64,000 nucleotides of DNA from Chitinophagaceae bacterium (GTDB taxonomy: Bacteria; Bacteroidota; Bacteroidia; Chitinophagales; Chitinophagaceae): contig CANFHA010000016.1 of the NCBI GenBank assembly GCA_947446645.1, positions 1 through 64,000 on the forward strand, read 5' to 3'. Position 1 is the stretch's first letter. Every line of letters begins with the position of its first letter. Both the position numbers and the translations under genes were made by a program. Below, in pieces: positions 1 to 8,203 of the stretch. Below the pieces are notes generated by a model. That model saw nothing but the letters and a program-made list of their open reading frames with translations. It did not search any database and was not told the DNA's origin.

Positions 1-144
1 ATCTACCGTAACAAGGTAACAGCACAGGGCGGTAAGCTTAATGAGACGATCACGCTGAGCAACACCCTTGCAAACGGTATGTATATGCTTAACATGCATA
101 GCGGTACAGAAAGCAAAGTGTTCCACTTCGTGATAGAGAAATAA
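1..144 (+). CDS. C-terminal end of a T9SS-secreted protein (partial)
   Basis: The window opens inside this gene: frame 1 is open from base 1 to the stop at 142-144, giving 47 residues. They form the end of a type A T9SS sorting domain, with a core LANGMYMLNMHSG and a terminal basic residue (FVIEK). The last stretch closely resembles the end of the 2610-residue protein at 15342-23174 (LANGMYILNVKSG, FVVEK), so the two are probably paralogous surface proteins. Nothing can be said about the missing passenger domain. A strong hairpin follows directly. Confidence 0.85.
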   Translation: MYRNKVTAQGGKLNETITLSNTLANGMYMLNMHSGTESKVFHFVIEK

Positions 145-167
145 TAGATCTAGTATGCTTATTATAA

Positions 168-200
168 GAGGGCTGTCTCAAATCTGAGACAGCCCTCTTT
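168..200 (+). terminator. Rho-independent terminator after the T9SS gene
   Basis: A 13-bp perfect stem (168-180 with 185-197) with a 4-base AATC loop is followed by TTTCTTT. It lies 24 bases after the stop of the partial T9SS gene. The pseudogene on the other strand ends inside the same hairpin. Confidence 0.85.
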
Positions 201-612
201 CTTTAAGCGAAAGAGCTAAATTATTCTTGTAATAGACCGGTTCATAATCCAGATTGATTACCTCTTCAATGCCTACATTTTCCAAAAAGACTGTATCGTG
301 GGAAGCCACCGGTATGATACCCTAGTAGTCTTTTATGGCACTGGTGAGTATTTCAAGGTTTTGGATGTCCAGATTGTTAGTAGGTTCGTCAAGTATGAGC
401 ATATCGGGTGCTTCAGCACCTATTGTCAGGCAGCAAAGTATGAGCCGCATTTTCCCTCGGCCACTCAGAGATTTACATCGTTTATCCCAACTGGTTTTTG
501 TGAACAAAAAGTGTGTGAGGCGGCTCTTTACTACGTGCTCCGGCAAATCGACCGTATTGTATTTCTGTGCATGGTCATATACAGAGGATGAGGTACCATT
601 GAGTAGACGCAC
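178..612 (-). pseudogene. Remnant of an ABC-F type ATPase
   Basis: The minus strand keeps the second nucleotide-binding domain of an ABC-F protein (ribosome-associated ATPase family; some members protect against antibiotics). Visible are a degraded signature, LSGRGKMRL where LSGGEKMRL is expected, and an intact Walker B with D-loop, LILDEPTNNLDIQN. At 322-324 a TAG interrupts the frame where ABC-F proteins have a Q/H codon, after which the H-loop (SHDTVFLENVG) continues in the same frame to a stop at 178-180. The first ATPase domain and the linker are absent upstream, where the frame is closed. This is therefore a 5'-truncated, nonsense-mutated fragment. The minus-strand start at 612 is only the edge of the open stretch. 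Confidence 0.8.
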
Positions 613-840
613 CCATTATTTTATCGAAAGAAATATGCTCGCGTCGGGAGGTTAGTTTTAATTGATATAAAAAATTTAAATTATTTCTGTGGTTGGTGAT
701 TTAGTTTTTGAGTTAGATAACCTTCTTAAACTGCCCAAACAAGCGATTTTTTGTATGTAACCAGTTCTATATTCTAAAATGTCTACACCAGTTAAAAACA
801 ACTATTAAAATTTCCGCTTTTCGAAGATTTAAATTCTGTT

Positions 841-869
841 TTTGGCAAGTGGCTATTCCCTTATATTTG
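841..869 (+). promoter_or_regulatory. Bacteroidota promoter of the condensin/Jet operon
   Basis: TTTG at 841-844 and TATATTTG at 862-869 match the Bacteroidota -33/-7 consensus (TTTG, TAnnTTTG) with a 17-base spacer. The ATG is at 881, so the predicted leader is only about 5 bases. Bases 613-840 are AT-rich and hold no other gene I can support. Confidence 0.65.
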
Positions 870-880
870 CCGCCCGTTCT

Positions 881-2080
881 ATGAAGACATTCTCATCCAT
901 ACAGCAACTATTGGCTACCCTAAGCCGGGAGCAAAAACTGCTTAGTGAATTGTTTGAAAAAAGGAAGTTCCTTTCATTCAACTATGACTATGCGCTGGAG
1001 CTGGTAGACTTTGATGCGGATAAAATAAACTCGCTGATAGACTACTCGGTAGTGCGCCAGAATGCGAACAACCTGGAGCTTGATGATGTGTTCCTGCAGT
1101 TTTTTGAGCAGGTGATGGAGGTGAATGAGGAGATCAATGCATCCTACATCAATGAACATATCCAGAACATAAAGCAGAGTATCATCTACTACCTGCAAGA
1201 GAACAATGAAACAAGGAAGTATGGCTACCTGCGCCAGGTGAAACACGCGCTACGCAAAATAGGTGTAATAGCCCTGCGCAATGTGATGGACCTGAACAGG
1301 AACATTGACAACACGTTTAAGAACGAGCCTAACTATAAAATAAAGCAGACAAAGCTGGAGCACCTGGATGAGAAAAGGAACGTGATCTATGCGCTGCTTA
1401 ACCAGACAGATCACCTGGTATCGGGTGATGAGGAACAGACTTTTTTCAAAGTAGCATCGGACGAAGAGCTGAACAGGATCATCATTTTGCTGAAGCTGCA
1501 ACTGAATGAATGCCGGCACAACCTTATAGACATACAGAAGCAGATAATAGAATACCTGAACCGGATAAAGCACCAGAGCGGTGTGATAGAAAAGCTAAGG
1601 CAAATAAAATACCTGAAGGATCAGTTTGAGATAAGGAGCAAAACAAACATAAAGGAGGTATTGGAGGCAAACACGGCAGTGATCTTTGAACCAAACCCTA
1701 CTTATCCGCTCAATATATCGCTGGACCAGCTGCAGACGGACATTGACACAGTAGAAATCGTAAAAAAGGTAGCGCGCAGAATGCGGACCACTGTAAAAGC
1801 CATTCAGTCGCTGGCCGAAAACATCTCTGATGAATACCTGGAGACACAGGTGCAGGAAGAGATACAGATAAACCTGGATGAGGTGAAGAACAGCTTCCTG
1901 GCAGGCGGCAACAACCTGTTTGATTTTATCTGCAATTACGATTTTGGCAAGGAGGTGAGTATTGATGATTGCGTGACCATTTACTGCCAGATGATCTCGC
2001 AGTTTGATACCTTATTTAAAATAACAGAAGCCAGCAACACACGAGACGATATTGAGTTTGCAATGGTTTATCCCAAATAA
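881..2080 (+). CDS. Kleisin-like subunit (JetA/MksF-like)
   Basis: First gene of a four-gene operon. The 399-residue product is charged and almost entirely helical, with no signal peptide or membrane segment. Length, position and helix-rich character fit the kleisin-type subunit (JetA/MksF) that bridges the two heads of an SMC-like ATPase. The assignment rests mainly on context, because kleisins diverge quickly and I see no diagnostic motif. I chose the ATG at 881 because it directly follows the promoter; an in-frame TTG at 842 would lie inside the promoter. Seven bases separate the stop from the next gene. Expected role: part of a complex that recognises and extrudes plasmid DNA. Confidence 0.65.
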   Translation: MKTFSSIQQLLATLSREQKLLSELFEKRKFLSFNYDYALELVDFDADKINSLIDYSVVRQNANNLELDDVFLQFFEQVMEVNEEINASYINEHIQNIKQSIIYYLQENNETRKYGYLRQVKHALRKIGVIALRNVMDLNRNIDNTFKNEPNYKIKQTKLEHLDEKRNVIYALLNQTDHLVSGDEEQTFFKVASDEELNRIIILLKLQLNECRHNLIDIQKQIIEYLNRIKHQSGVIEKLRQIKYLKDQFEIRSKTNIKEVLEANTAVIFEPNPTYPLNISLDQLQTDIDTVEIVKKVARRMRTTVKAIQSLAENISDEYLETQVQEEIQINLDEVKNSFLAGGNNLFDFICNYDFGKEVSIDDCVTIYCQMISQFDTLFKITEASNTRDDIEFAMVYPK

Positions 2081-2087
2081 TAAATAA

Positions 2088-2657
2088 ATGCCCGTACCAA
2101 AACATACATCTGAAATATTTGAGTTGCTCAGCAAGGGGCAATTTATCTGCTCAAACAGCGGTAAGGATAACATACGTAAGCTGTACAATATCATTGACGA
2201 GAACTTCGATGACCTGTATGACTATTTTAAGTCAATAAACCTGGTGCTTGAACGGGGGGATGAATACTTTATGTTTACCCGCGTGGAAAATAAGACCGAC
2301 CTGGAACGCAAGATGGAAGCGGCTTTTAAATGGATAGACATACTTGATTTCTTTAAAACTGTGGATAATTCATTTGGAGCAGGCTACCGTTTTACACCAG
2401 CCGATATATTGGTGAAGCTGACAGTGGACGTGAACCTGAAAAACAAACTGGAGGGCCTGAAAAAATACTCAGGGGGTAAAGAAAAGCATGCTGAAATACT
2501 GGATAAGGTGCTGGACCTGCTGCGCAGAGATAACTTTATAGAGCTGGAGAATGAGATATCCAACAGCTACAAAGCGCTTGCTTCATTCCACTACCTTGAG
2601 CGATTAATACTATCATTAAATATTCCTGAATTAGTACAGAATGAGATACCTGAATAG
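2088..2657 (+). CDS. Kite-like subunit (JetB/MksE-like)
   Basis: A 189-residue soluble protein, the second gene of the operon. Its size and helix-strand pattern resemble the tandem winged-helix 'kite' subunits (MksE/JetB, MukE) that bind the kleisin. The segment after residue 60 (LERKMEAAFKWIDILDFFKT) looks like a winged-helix core. Its last 17 bases overlap the start of the ATPase gene, implying translational coupling. The function is inferred from family architecture and the two downstream genes. Confidence 0.65.
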   Translation: MPVPKHTSEIFELLSKGQFICSNSGKDNIRKLYNIIDENFDDLYDYFKSINLVLERGDEYFMFTRVENKTDLERKMEAAFKWIDILDFFKTVDNSFGAGYRFTPADILVKLTVDVNLKNKLEGLKKYSGGKEKHAEILDKVLDLLRRDNFIELENEISNSYKALASFHYLERLILSLNIPELVQNEIPE

Positions 2658-5600
2658 AATTATTTTTATAAATAGTGCAAATGTAAAGTATGCCGAGGTG
2701 GCCGTGGACGGCAATGTGCATTTTATAGGTACACAGGGGGTAGGTAAGAGCACGCTGTTGCGGGCCATCCTGTTTTTTTATAATGCAGATAAATTAAAGC
2801 TGGGCATAGAAAAAGGCAAGAAGACATTTGACGAATACTATTTCCCCTTTGGCAACTCCTACCTGATATTTGAAGTAATAAGGGAGACCGGGCCGTATTG
2901 CGTGATGGCGTTCAAGGCACAGGGCAGGGTATGTTTCCGGTTTATAAACGATGAATATAACAAGGATAGCTTTATTACTGAAGATGGTAAAGTAAGGGCA
3001 TGGGATAATGTGCGCGAGATCTTTGGCAAGAAGATAAACTACACCCGCAAGATAGAGCGCTACGAAGAATACAGGGATATACTGTATGGCAATAACATGG
3101 GCCTGGAAAAAGACTTCAGGAAATATTCGCTGCTGGAAAGCAAGCAATACCAGAACATACCGCGTACTATCCAGAACGTATTTCTTAACTCAAAGTTGGA
3201 TGCGGAATTCATAAAGCAGACCATAATAATGTCGCTGAATGAGGAAGACGTGAAGATAAGGCTGGATAACTATGCGCTGCACCTTAAGGACTTTGACACC
3301 GAGCTTTCGGACCTGAATAAGTGGACAGAAGTAAATAAATCGGGAGAGATACCGGTGCGCAAAATGGCGGAGAATATAGCAAGGATACATTCTGCTATTC
3401 AATCGCTCAACAGGGAGAAGCAGGAAACTGCTATACAGTTGTTTCATACGTACCACACCACTGTAGCCGATCTGCCAAAGATAGAAAAGCAGCGTGAGCA
3501 GCACCAGAAACTGCGCCAGGTAGCGCAGGATAAATCTGATGATCTGAAGGGAAAGTTTCAGGCGAAAAGGGAAGAGGTACAAAAGCAGATAAACATACTG
3601 GATAACGACCTTAAAAAGGCAAAGACCAAGAGTGATCACTACGAAGAAATAGGGATCAATGAAATTATAAAGAGAGTAGAGAAGAAAGAGGATACTGAGA
3701 CCGGCAGGGAGCGCCTGCTTAGAGAACGTGAACTGCTTAACTCAAAGTTTACGGAGATCAATAACCGCTACCGGGCATTGATAGAGCAGCAGCAAAATGC
3801 CTATACGAGCCTGGAGATCGCCAGCCAGCTGCGAAAGAACAAATTCAGGGAAGAGTTTTTACAATTTAAGGATGATACCGGTGAGCAGTACAAACTGGCA
3901 TTTGCAGAAATACGCAAGCAACACCAGGCTGCGCTGGAAGTAGCGCGCAACAGTATAGCACAGAAGAAAGACACCATACACGAACTAAAGCTGAAGAAGC
4001 AGAAGGCGCAACTGCAGGGCTACTATGAGCAGGAGATAGGAGCAATAAAGGAAGAGATAACAGAGCTGCAGCAAAAAATAAAGAATGCCAACATAGACAT
4101 TGCAGACTTTAAGAAGCAGACAGAAACCCTGCAAAAGCAATGGGAACTGGATGTGGAGCGCAGCGCTGCCACCTACGACAGGAAGATAGAAAAGATGTGG
4201 GATGATGGCAAGCAGTACACTACGGCTATGGCTGCCATAGATGCAAAGTTGCAGAAGAACAAAGACTCGCTATACGGTTGGCTGAACACTAATGTGCCTG
4301 GCTGGGAAAATAATATAGGCAAGGTAATAGACGAAGAGTTAGTACTGTTCCAGGAGGGTCTGGCACCGCAGCTGGGAGAAGGCAACGATAGCCTTTATGG
4401 CTTAAAGATAAACCTGGAAGATATAGACAGAACAGTGAAGACTGTTGCTGACTATGAACAGGATAAGCTGAAACTGCAAACGAAGGCTGATACAAACAGG
4501 ACAAATGTTACTGCACTTACAGAGCAGAAGAATGAAGAGGCCGACAAACTGAAAACAAGGTATCAGAATAAAATAAAGGACCTCAACAATGCCCGCAAGC
4601 AGCTGGAGTATGAGCTGCAGCGTGCCAAAGGCTACCTTGAGAGCAACGAAGTAAAGCTTGCTGACTTATTGAGAAAAGCAGCCAGCGAAAAAGAAGCGCT
4701 GCTGCAACAGGTAGAGCAAGAGATCAACGGTGCTTCAGAAGAGCTGGTGAATGAAGAGAAGAACTACAGCAGTATAGAGGCCGGCATTCAAAAGCAGATA
4801 GACAGCAAAGAAAAGGAACAAAACAAAAAGATAAAAACAGAGGACCAGCGCATAAAGGAACAGGTAGCTGTGCATGACCAGGAGCTTGATGCAAAAAAGC
4901 AGGAAACCGATCAGCGGATAAATGAAATAAAGCATCAGCAAACTAACGACCTGAAAAACGAGGGTGCCGACATACTAAGATTGTCAGAGATAGAGAAGGA
5001 GCTAAGCGCACTGCAAAGAGAACTGGACTTTATAAACGACAACAGGGATAAAGTAGCGGAGTACAACAAAGACAAGCGTGAACTGTTTGACCATGTAGAC
5101 CGGTTTAAAACAGAAAAACGCCTGAAGGAAAGCCAGCAGGAAAATGAACAGGAAAAGTATAACCTGCAAAAGCAGAAGCTGCACCAGGAGATAGACCAGA
5201 TTGGCTCTATTATCATGGAGCTCGATAGCAGGATTGCAAACATAAAAGAAGGTATCAGTTCTTTCGAGAGCTTTAAGCATACTGACCACTATGAGCAGAT
5301 AGCCAGCTATGAAGGGATGCCTAATGTGCTTAAGGAAAGCACCTCTGGCCTGAAGCCGCTTATAGAAACGCTGAACGGCAAAATATACATTATACAGGAG
5401 CGCTACAACGACCTGCAGAGTGCTATCAATAAATTCCTTGGTAATTTTTACTCTCAGAATATTTTCGGGTTTAAGACCAACCTTACCGACCGTGAGGAAT
5501 TCATAACCTTTGCCGAGATGCTGTACGAATTCCTGGAGGAGAATAAAATAGTACAGTATGAAAAACGTGTGAATGAGCGCTTTGCCACACTGATAAGGCA

Positions 5601-6315
5601 AATAGGAAAGGAGACAACCGAGCTTACCTCAAAAGGCGGTGAGATACAAAAAGTAATAGCGGAGATAAACCGTGACTTTGAAGAGCGCAACTTTGCCGGG
5701 GTGATCAAGAGTATACGACTGCAGCTTTCCGAAAGCAGGAATGCCATTGTTACCCTGCTGCAATCAATACGTGAGTTCAATGATAAGAACAGCATGAGCC
5801 TGGGTGTTGTAAACCTGTTCTCATCCGGCGACAACGAAGGACAAAATAAGAAAGCGGTTGCGCTGCTTAAGGAATTTGCCAAGGAAATAAGTGCACGGAA
5901 AGAGAAAGAGATAGGGCTGGCTGATTCGTTCGAACTGCAATTCAGGATAGTGGAGAATGATAATGATAGCGGTTGGGTAGAGAAGCTTACCAATGTGGGC
6001 TCCGAAGGTACTGACATACTGGTTAAAGCTATGATCAACATTATGCTGCTGAATGTGTTTAAAGACAGCGCATCCAAGCGCTTCAAAGAATTCAGGCTGC
6101 ACTGCATGATGGATGAAATAGGAAAGCTGCACCCTAACAATGTAAAGGGTATACTTAAGTTTGCTAACGACAGGAACATACTGCTCATAAACAGTTCACC
6201 AACATCATACAACGCTACAGACTACCGTTACACTTACCTGTTGTCTAAAGACAACAAGAATGTGACCACTGTAAAACGATTGATCAAGAAAACGGTAGCG
6301 CTTGAAGTAGCATGA
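2641..6315 (+). CDS. SMC-like condensin ATPase (JetC/MksB-like)
   Basis: A 1224-residue SMC/Rad50-type ATPase. The N-terminal head has Walker A GTQGVGKS at residues 30-37. A long Lys/Glu/Gln-rich coiled coil runs from about 270 to 890, interrupted near 528-603 by a less charged, globular segment (YGWLNTNVPGWENN) that could be the hinge. The C-terminal head carries a signature-like GSEGT at 1120-1124 and Walker B CMMDEIG with D1158/E1159. In Wadjet/MksBEFG systems this subunit loads on DNA and extrudes loops; small circular DNA is sensed and cut with the Toprim partner. The start overlaps the previous gene by 17 bases and the end overlaps the next by 4 (ATGA). A housekeeping Muk-like role is less likely because of the Toprim partner. 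Confidence 0.85.
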   Translation: MRYLNRIIFINSANVKYAEVAVDGNVHFIGTQGVGKSTLLRAILFFYNADKLKLGIEKGKKTFDEYYFPFGNSYLIFEVIRETGPYCVMAFKAQGRVCFRFINDEYNKDSFITEDGKVRAWDNVREIFGKKINYTRKIERYEEYRDILYGNNMGLEKDFRKYSLLESKQYQNIPRTIQNVFLNSKLDAEFIKQTIIMSLNEEDVKIRLDNYALHLKDFDTELSDLNKWTEVNKSGEIPVRKMAENIARIHSAIQSLNREKQETAIQLFHTYHTTVADLPKIEKQREQHQKLRQVAQDKSDDLKGKFQAKREEVQKQINILDNDLKKAKTKSDHYEEIGINEIIKRVEKKEDTETGRERLLRERELLNSKFTEINNRYRALIEQQQNAYTSLEIASQLRKNKFREEFLQFKDDTGEQYKLAFAEIRKQHQAALEVARNSIAQKKDTIHELKLKKQKAQLQGYYEQEIGAIKEEITELQQKIKNANIDIADFKKQTETLQKQWELDVERSAATYDRKIEKMWDDGKQYTTAMAAIDAKLQKNKDSLYGWLNTNVPGWENNIGKVIDEELVLFQEGLAPQLGEGNDSLYGLKINLEDIDRTVKTVADYEQDKLKLQTKADTNRTNVTALTEQKNEEADKLKTRYQNKIKDLNNARKQLEYELQRAKGYLESNEVKLADLLRKAASEKEALLQQVEQEINGASEELVNEEKNYSSIEAGIQKQIDSKEKEQNKKIKTEDQRIKEQVAVHDQELDAKKQETDQRINEIKHQQTNDLKNEGADILRLSEIEKELSALQRELDFINDNRDKVAEYNKDKRELFDHVDRFKTEKRLKESQQENEQEKYNLQKQKLHQEIDQIGSIIMELDSRIANIKEGISSFESFKHTDHYEQIASYEGMPNVLKESTSGLKPLIETLNGKIYIIQERYNDLQSAINKFLGNFYSQNIFGFKTNLTDREEFITFAEMLYEFLEENKIVQYEKRVNERFATLIRQIGKETTELTSKGGEIQKVIAEINRDFEERNFAGVIKSIRLQLSESRNAIVTLLQSIREFNDKNSMSLGVVNLFSSGDNEGQNKKAVALLKEFAKEISARKEKEIGLADSFELQFRIVENDNDSGWVEKLTNVGSEGTDILVKAMINIMLLNVFKDSASKRFKEFRLHCMMDEIGKLHPNNVKGILKFANDRNILLINSSPTSYNATDYRYTYLLSKDNKNVTTVKRLIKKTVALEVA

Positions 6316-7166
6316 TCTTACCTCTTCCCATAGCAGAAAAACTGTTGCTCCTGGAGCGGGGGCAACAGTTGCCTGCAAGCAGGCTGAAACATGCACTTGC
6401 TGATGAACTAAGGGAGGAGGGGATTATTCTGGAGCGCCTTTCCGGCCGCACGAAAAGCACATTATACATTGCTGATAGCGGAGCTTTCAAGAGTTGGTTG
6501 TTTAATAAATATGCAATCGGTGACCTGCAGGCTTATATAACTACTGCACAAAATAGCGATGCAACAAGAAGCGAGCTTATTGAAGTAAGCAACAATTCAA
6601 AAGCCGTAGCACGGCGTACATTCAAAGGATTCCTGGTGAATAGCTATATGCCGGTTGTCTGCAAGCTCAATGGCGTTCCATTCACCGTTCATCCACAACC
6701 CGGCTCATTCCAGTTCATTTGTGATACAGAGCGCTTTACAGTGCCGGATAATGCGGTAATTGTAGGGCTGGAGAATTTTGAAAGCTTCAGATCGGTGGAG
6801 AAATTAAAACACCATTTCGTTGACTGTAAGCCACTATTTGTAAGCCGCTATCCGCAGGAGCAAAGCAAGGATCTGCTGCGCTGGCTGCAATCTGTACCAA
6901 ACGCTTACCTGCATATGGGCGATTATGATCTTGCCGGCATCAACATATATTACCAGGAGTACAAAAAGCATTTGAATGACCGTGCTTCCTTTTATATTCC
7001 CCATAACATTGAGGAGCTACTGGAATATTACGGTAACAGGCAATTGTACGATGGCCAGCGACTGAACGATGCAGAGATACGTGAGCCTCAGGTACAAACA
7101 CTCCTATCGCTGATCCATAAGTATAAAAAGGGTCTCGAACAGGAGATCCTTTTAACGGGTAAATGA
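6312..7166 (+). CDS. Toprim-domain nuclease subunit (JetD/MksG-like)
   Basis: A 284-residue protein, last in the operon and overlapping the ATPase gene by 4 bases. The N-terminal ~120 residues look like winged-helix DNA-binding sequence. The C-terminal half has a Toprim-like catalytic pattern: E154 in VGLENFES, then D204 and D206 in MGDYDLAG, resembling the metal-binding E...DxD of the topoisomerase VI/JetD group. In Wadjet systems this subunit cleaves the plasmid after loop extrusion. It is shorter than many JetD proteins, which suggests a compact variant. Its presence is the main reason to call the operon Wadjet-like rather than plain condensin. Confidence 0.8.
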   Translation: MILPLPIAEKLLLLERGQQLPASRLKHALADELREEGIILERLSGRTKSTLYIADSGAFKSWLFNKYAIGDLQAYITTAQNSDATRSELIEVSNNSKAVARRTFKGFLVNSYMPVVCKLNGVPFTVHPQPGSFQFICDTERFTVPDNAVIVGLENFESFRSVEKLKHHFVDCKPLFVSRYPQEQSKDLLRWLQSVPNAYLHMGDYDLAGINIYYQEYKKHLNDRASFYIPHNIEELLEYYGNRQLYDGQRLNDAEIREPQVQTLLSLIHKYKKGLEQEILLTGK

Positions 7167-7187
7167 AATATCTGCACTTCTGTAAAG

Positions 7188-7772
7188 CTAGCTGCCCTGC
7201 TTCCTTACGTACTTAGTAAGCACTATAATAGCCTGCCCTTCTATCTTACATTCTATTTGCTCGGTATTGTCGTCTACGAGTTTTATATTCTTCACTACTG
7301 TGCCCATCTTGGCATTCAGTGTGGAGCCTTTTACATCCAGCGATTTGGTTAGTACCACGGTATCACCAGCCTGTAGCACAGCACCATTGCAGTCTTTATG
7401 CAGGTCTACACTGCTGTCATTTTCATGATCACCGGACACTTTAGCCCATGCCAGGCGGTCATCATCCAGGTACATCATGTCAATACTATCAGCCGCCCAG
7501 CTTTCATTCTTCAGCCTGTTCAGCATGCGCCATGATGCTACCTGCACCGCAGGCACTTCGCTCCACATACTTGTTGTGAGGCACTGCCAGTGTTTGCTAT
7601 CCAGCTCTTCCTTCTTTTCTATTTGCTTTGTGCATTTATCGCACAGTAATATCTCGTTGTCTTCCCGGCTTCCTGCGGTTACACGCACTTCATATACCTT
7701 CAGTGCTCCTTCGGCTGCGCACAGCTCGCATTTGTTGCCGCTTCTTTCTTTTAATCGATCTTCTGTTGTCAT
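7188..7772 (-). CDS. phnA: PhnA/YjdM-type zinc-ribbon protein
   Basis: A 194-residue soluble protein. The N-terminus has a zinc-ribbon with two cysteine pairs (CELC at 15-18, CDKC at 44-47). The C-terminal domain (VLQAGDTVVLTKSLDVKGS, followed by a small SH3-like fold) is characteristic of the PhnA/YjdM family. Despite the 'alkylphosphonate' name, the family's biochemical role is not settled. On the minus strand TACCTTTGCGCC lies about 25 bases before the ATG and is a good -7 box. The gene converges on the Jet operon with only 21 bases between stops. Confidence 0.85.
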   Translation of the reverse strand: MTTEDRLKERSGNKCELCAAEGALKVYEVRVTAGSREDNEILLCDKCTKQIEKKEELDSKHWQCLTTSMWSEVPAVQVASWRMLNRLKNESWAADSIDMMYLDDDRLAWAKVSGDHENDSSVDLHKDCNGAVLQAGDTVVLTKSLDVKGSTLNAKMGTVVKNIKLVDDNTEQIECKIEGQAIIVLTKYVRKQGS

Positions 7773-7843
7773 TACCAGTTCTTTATGAGGCGCAAAGGTA
7801 ATTAATATGTAACAAGGTGCATTTTCTGATTAATTTTACCCCC

Positions 7844-8203
7844 ATGGTAAAGATATATGGCATTAAGAACTGTGATACCATGCAAAAGGCTATGAAATGG
7901 CTGGACGCGAAGAAGGTGAAATACGTATTTCATGACTATAAGGAATTGGGTATAGATAAAGCAACTATAGAAGTGTGGCTGAAGCACCTGCCCATAAATA
8001 AAGTTATAAACCTGAGAAGCACAACATTTCGCGAACTGAGTGAAACACAGCGTGCAGGCATAACCGACGAAAAGAAAGCCATAGACCTGATGATAAAGTA
8101 CAACTCCATCATTAAGCGGCCGCTGTGGGATTTCGGCAAGGGTGAGTTTCTGCTGGGGTGGGACGAAGCAAAAGTGACCAAACAACTGGCACTAAATACC
8201 TAG
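7844..8203 (+). CDS. ArsC/Spx-family reductase-like protein
   Basis: A 119-residue thioredoxin-fold protein of the ArsC/Spx/YffB family, beginning MVKIYGIKNCDTMQKAMKWL. The single N-terminal cysteine (C10) is kept and there is no CxxC. The conserved arginine region appears as SIIKRPLWD. YffB-like proteins are poorly defined glutathione-dependent reductases; arsenate reduction is not established for this subgroup. I chose the ATG at 7844 over an in-frame upstream ATG because the family starts at this point. The end overlaps the convergent permease gene by 4 bases. Confidence 0.85.
   Translation: MVKIYGIKNCDTMQKAMKWLDAKKVKYVFHDYKELGIDKATIEVWLKHLPINKVINLRSTTFRELSETQRAGITDEKKAIDLMIKYNSIIKRPLWDFGKGEFLLGWDEAKVTKQLALNT

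Noticed and set aside
322..655. Plus-strand open frames over the ABC-F fragment
   Set aside because: Antisense shadows of the ABC-F remnant, without family motifs.
842..880. TTG start for the JetA-like gene
   Set aside because: The TTG lies within the -33/-7 promoter; the ATG at 881 fits the promoter spacing better.
5454..6212. Long open frame on the minus strand (252 residues) inside the SMC ATPase gene
   Set aside because: It lies opposite the coiled-coil and head region, has a Ser/Leu-rich composition expected from antisense of Lys/Glu codons, and has no motif or start signal.
881..7166. Housekeeping MukBEF chromosome condensin
   Set aside because: A fourth gene with Toprim active-site residues is coupled to the operon, which is diagnostic of Jet/MksBEFG rather than MukBEF.
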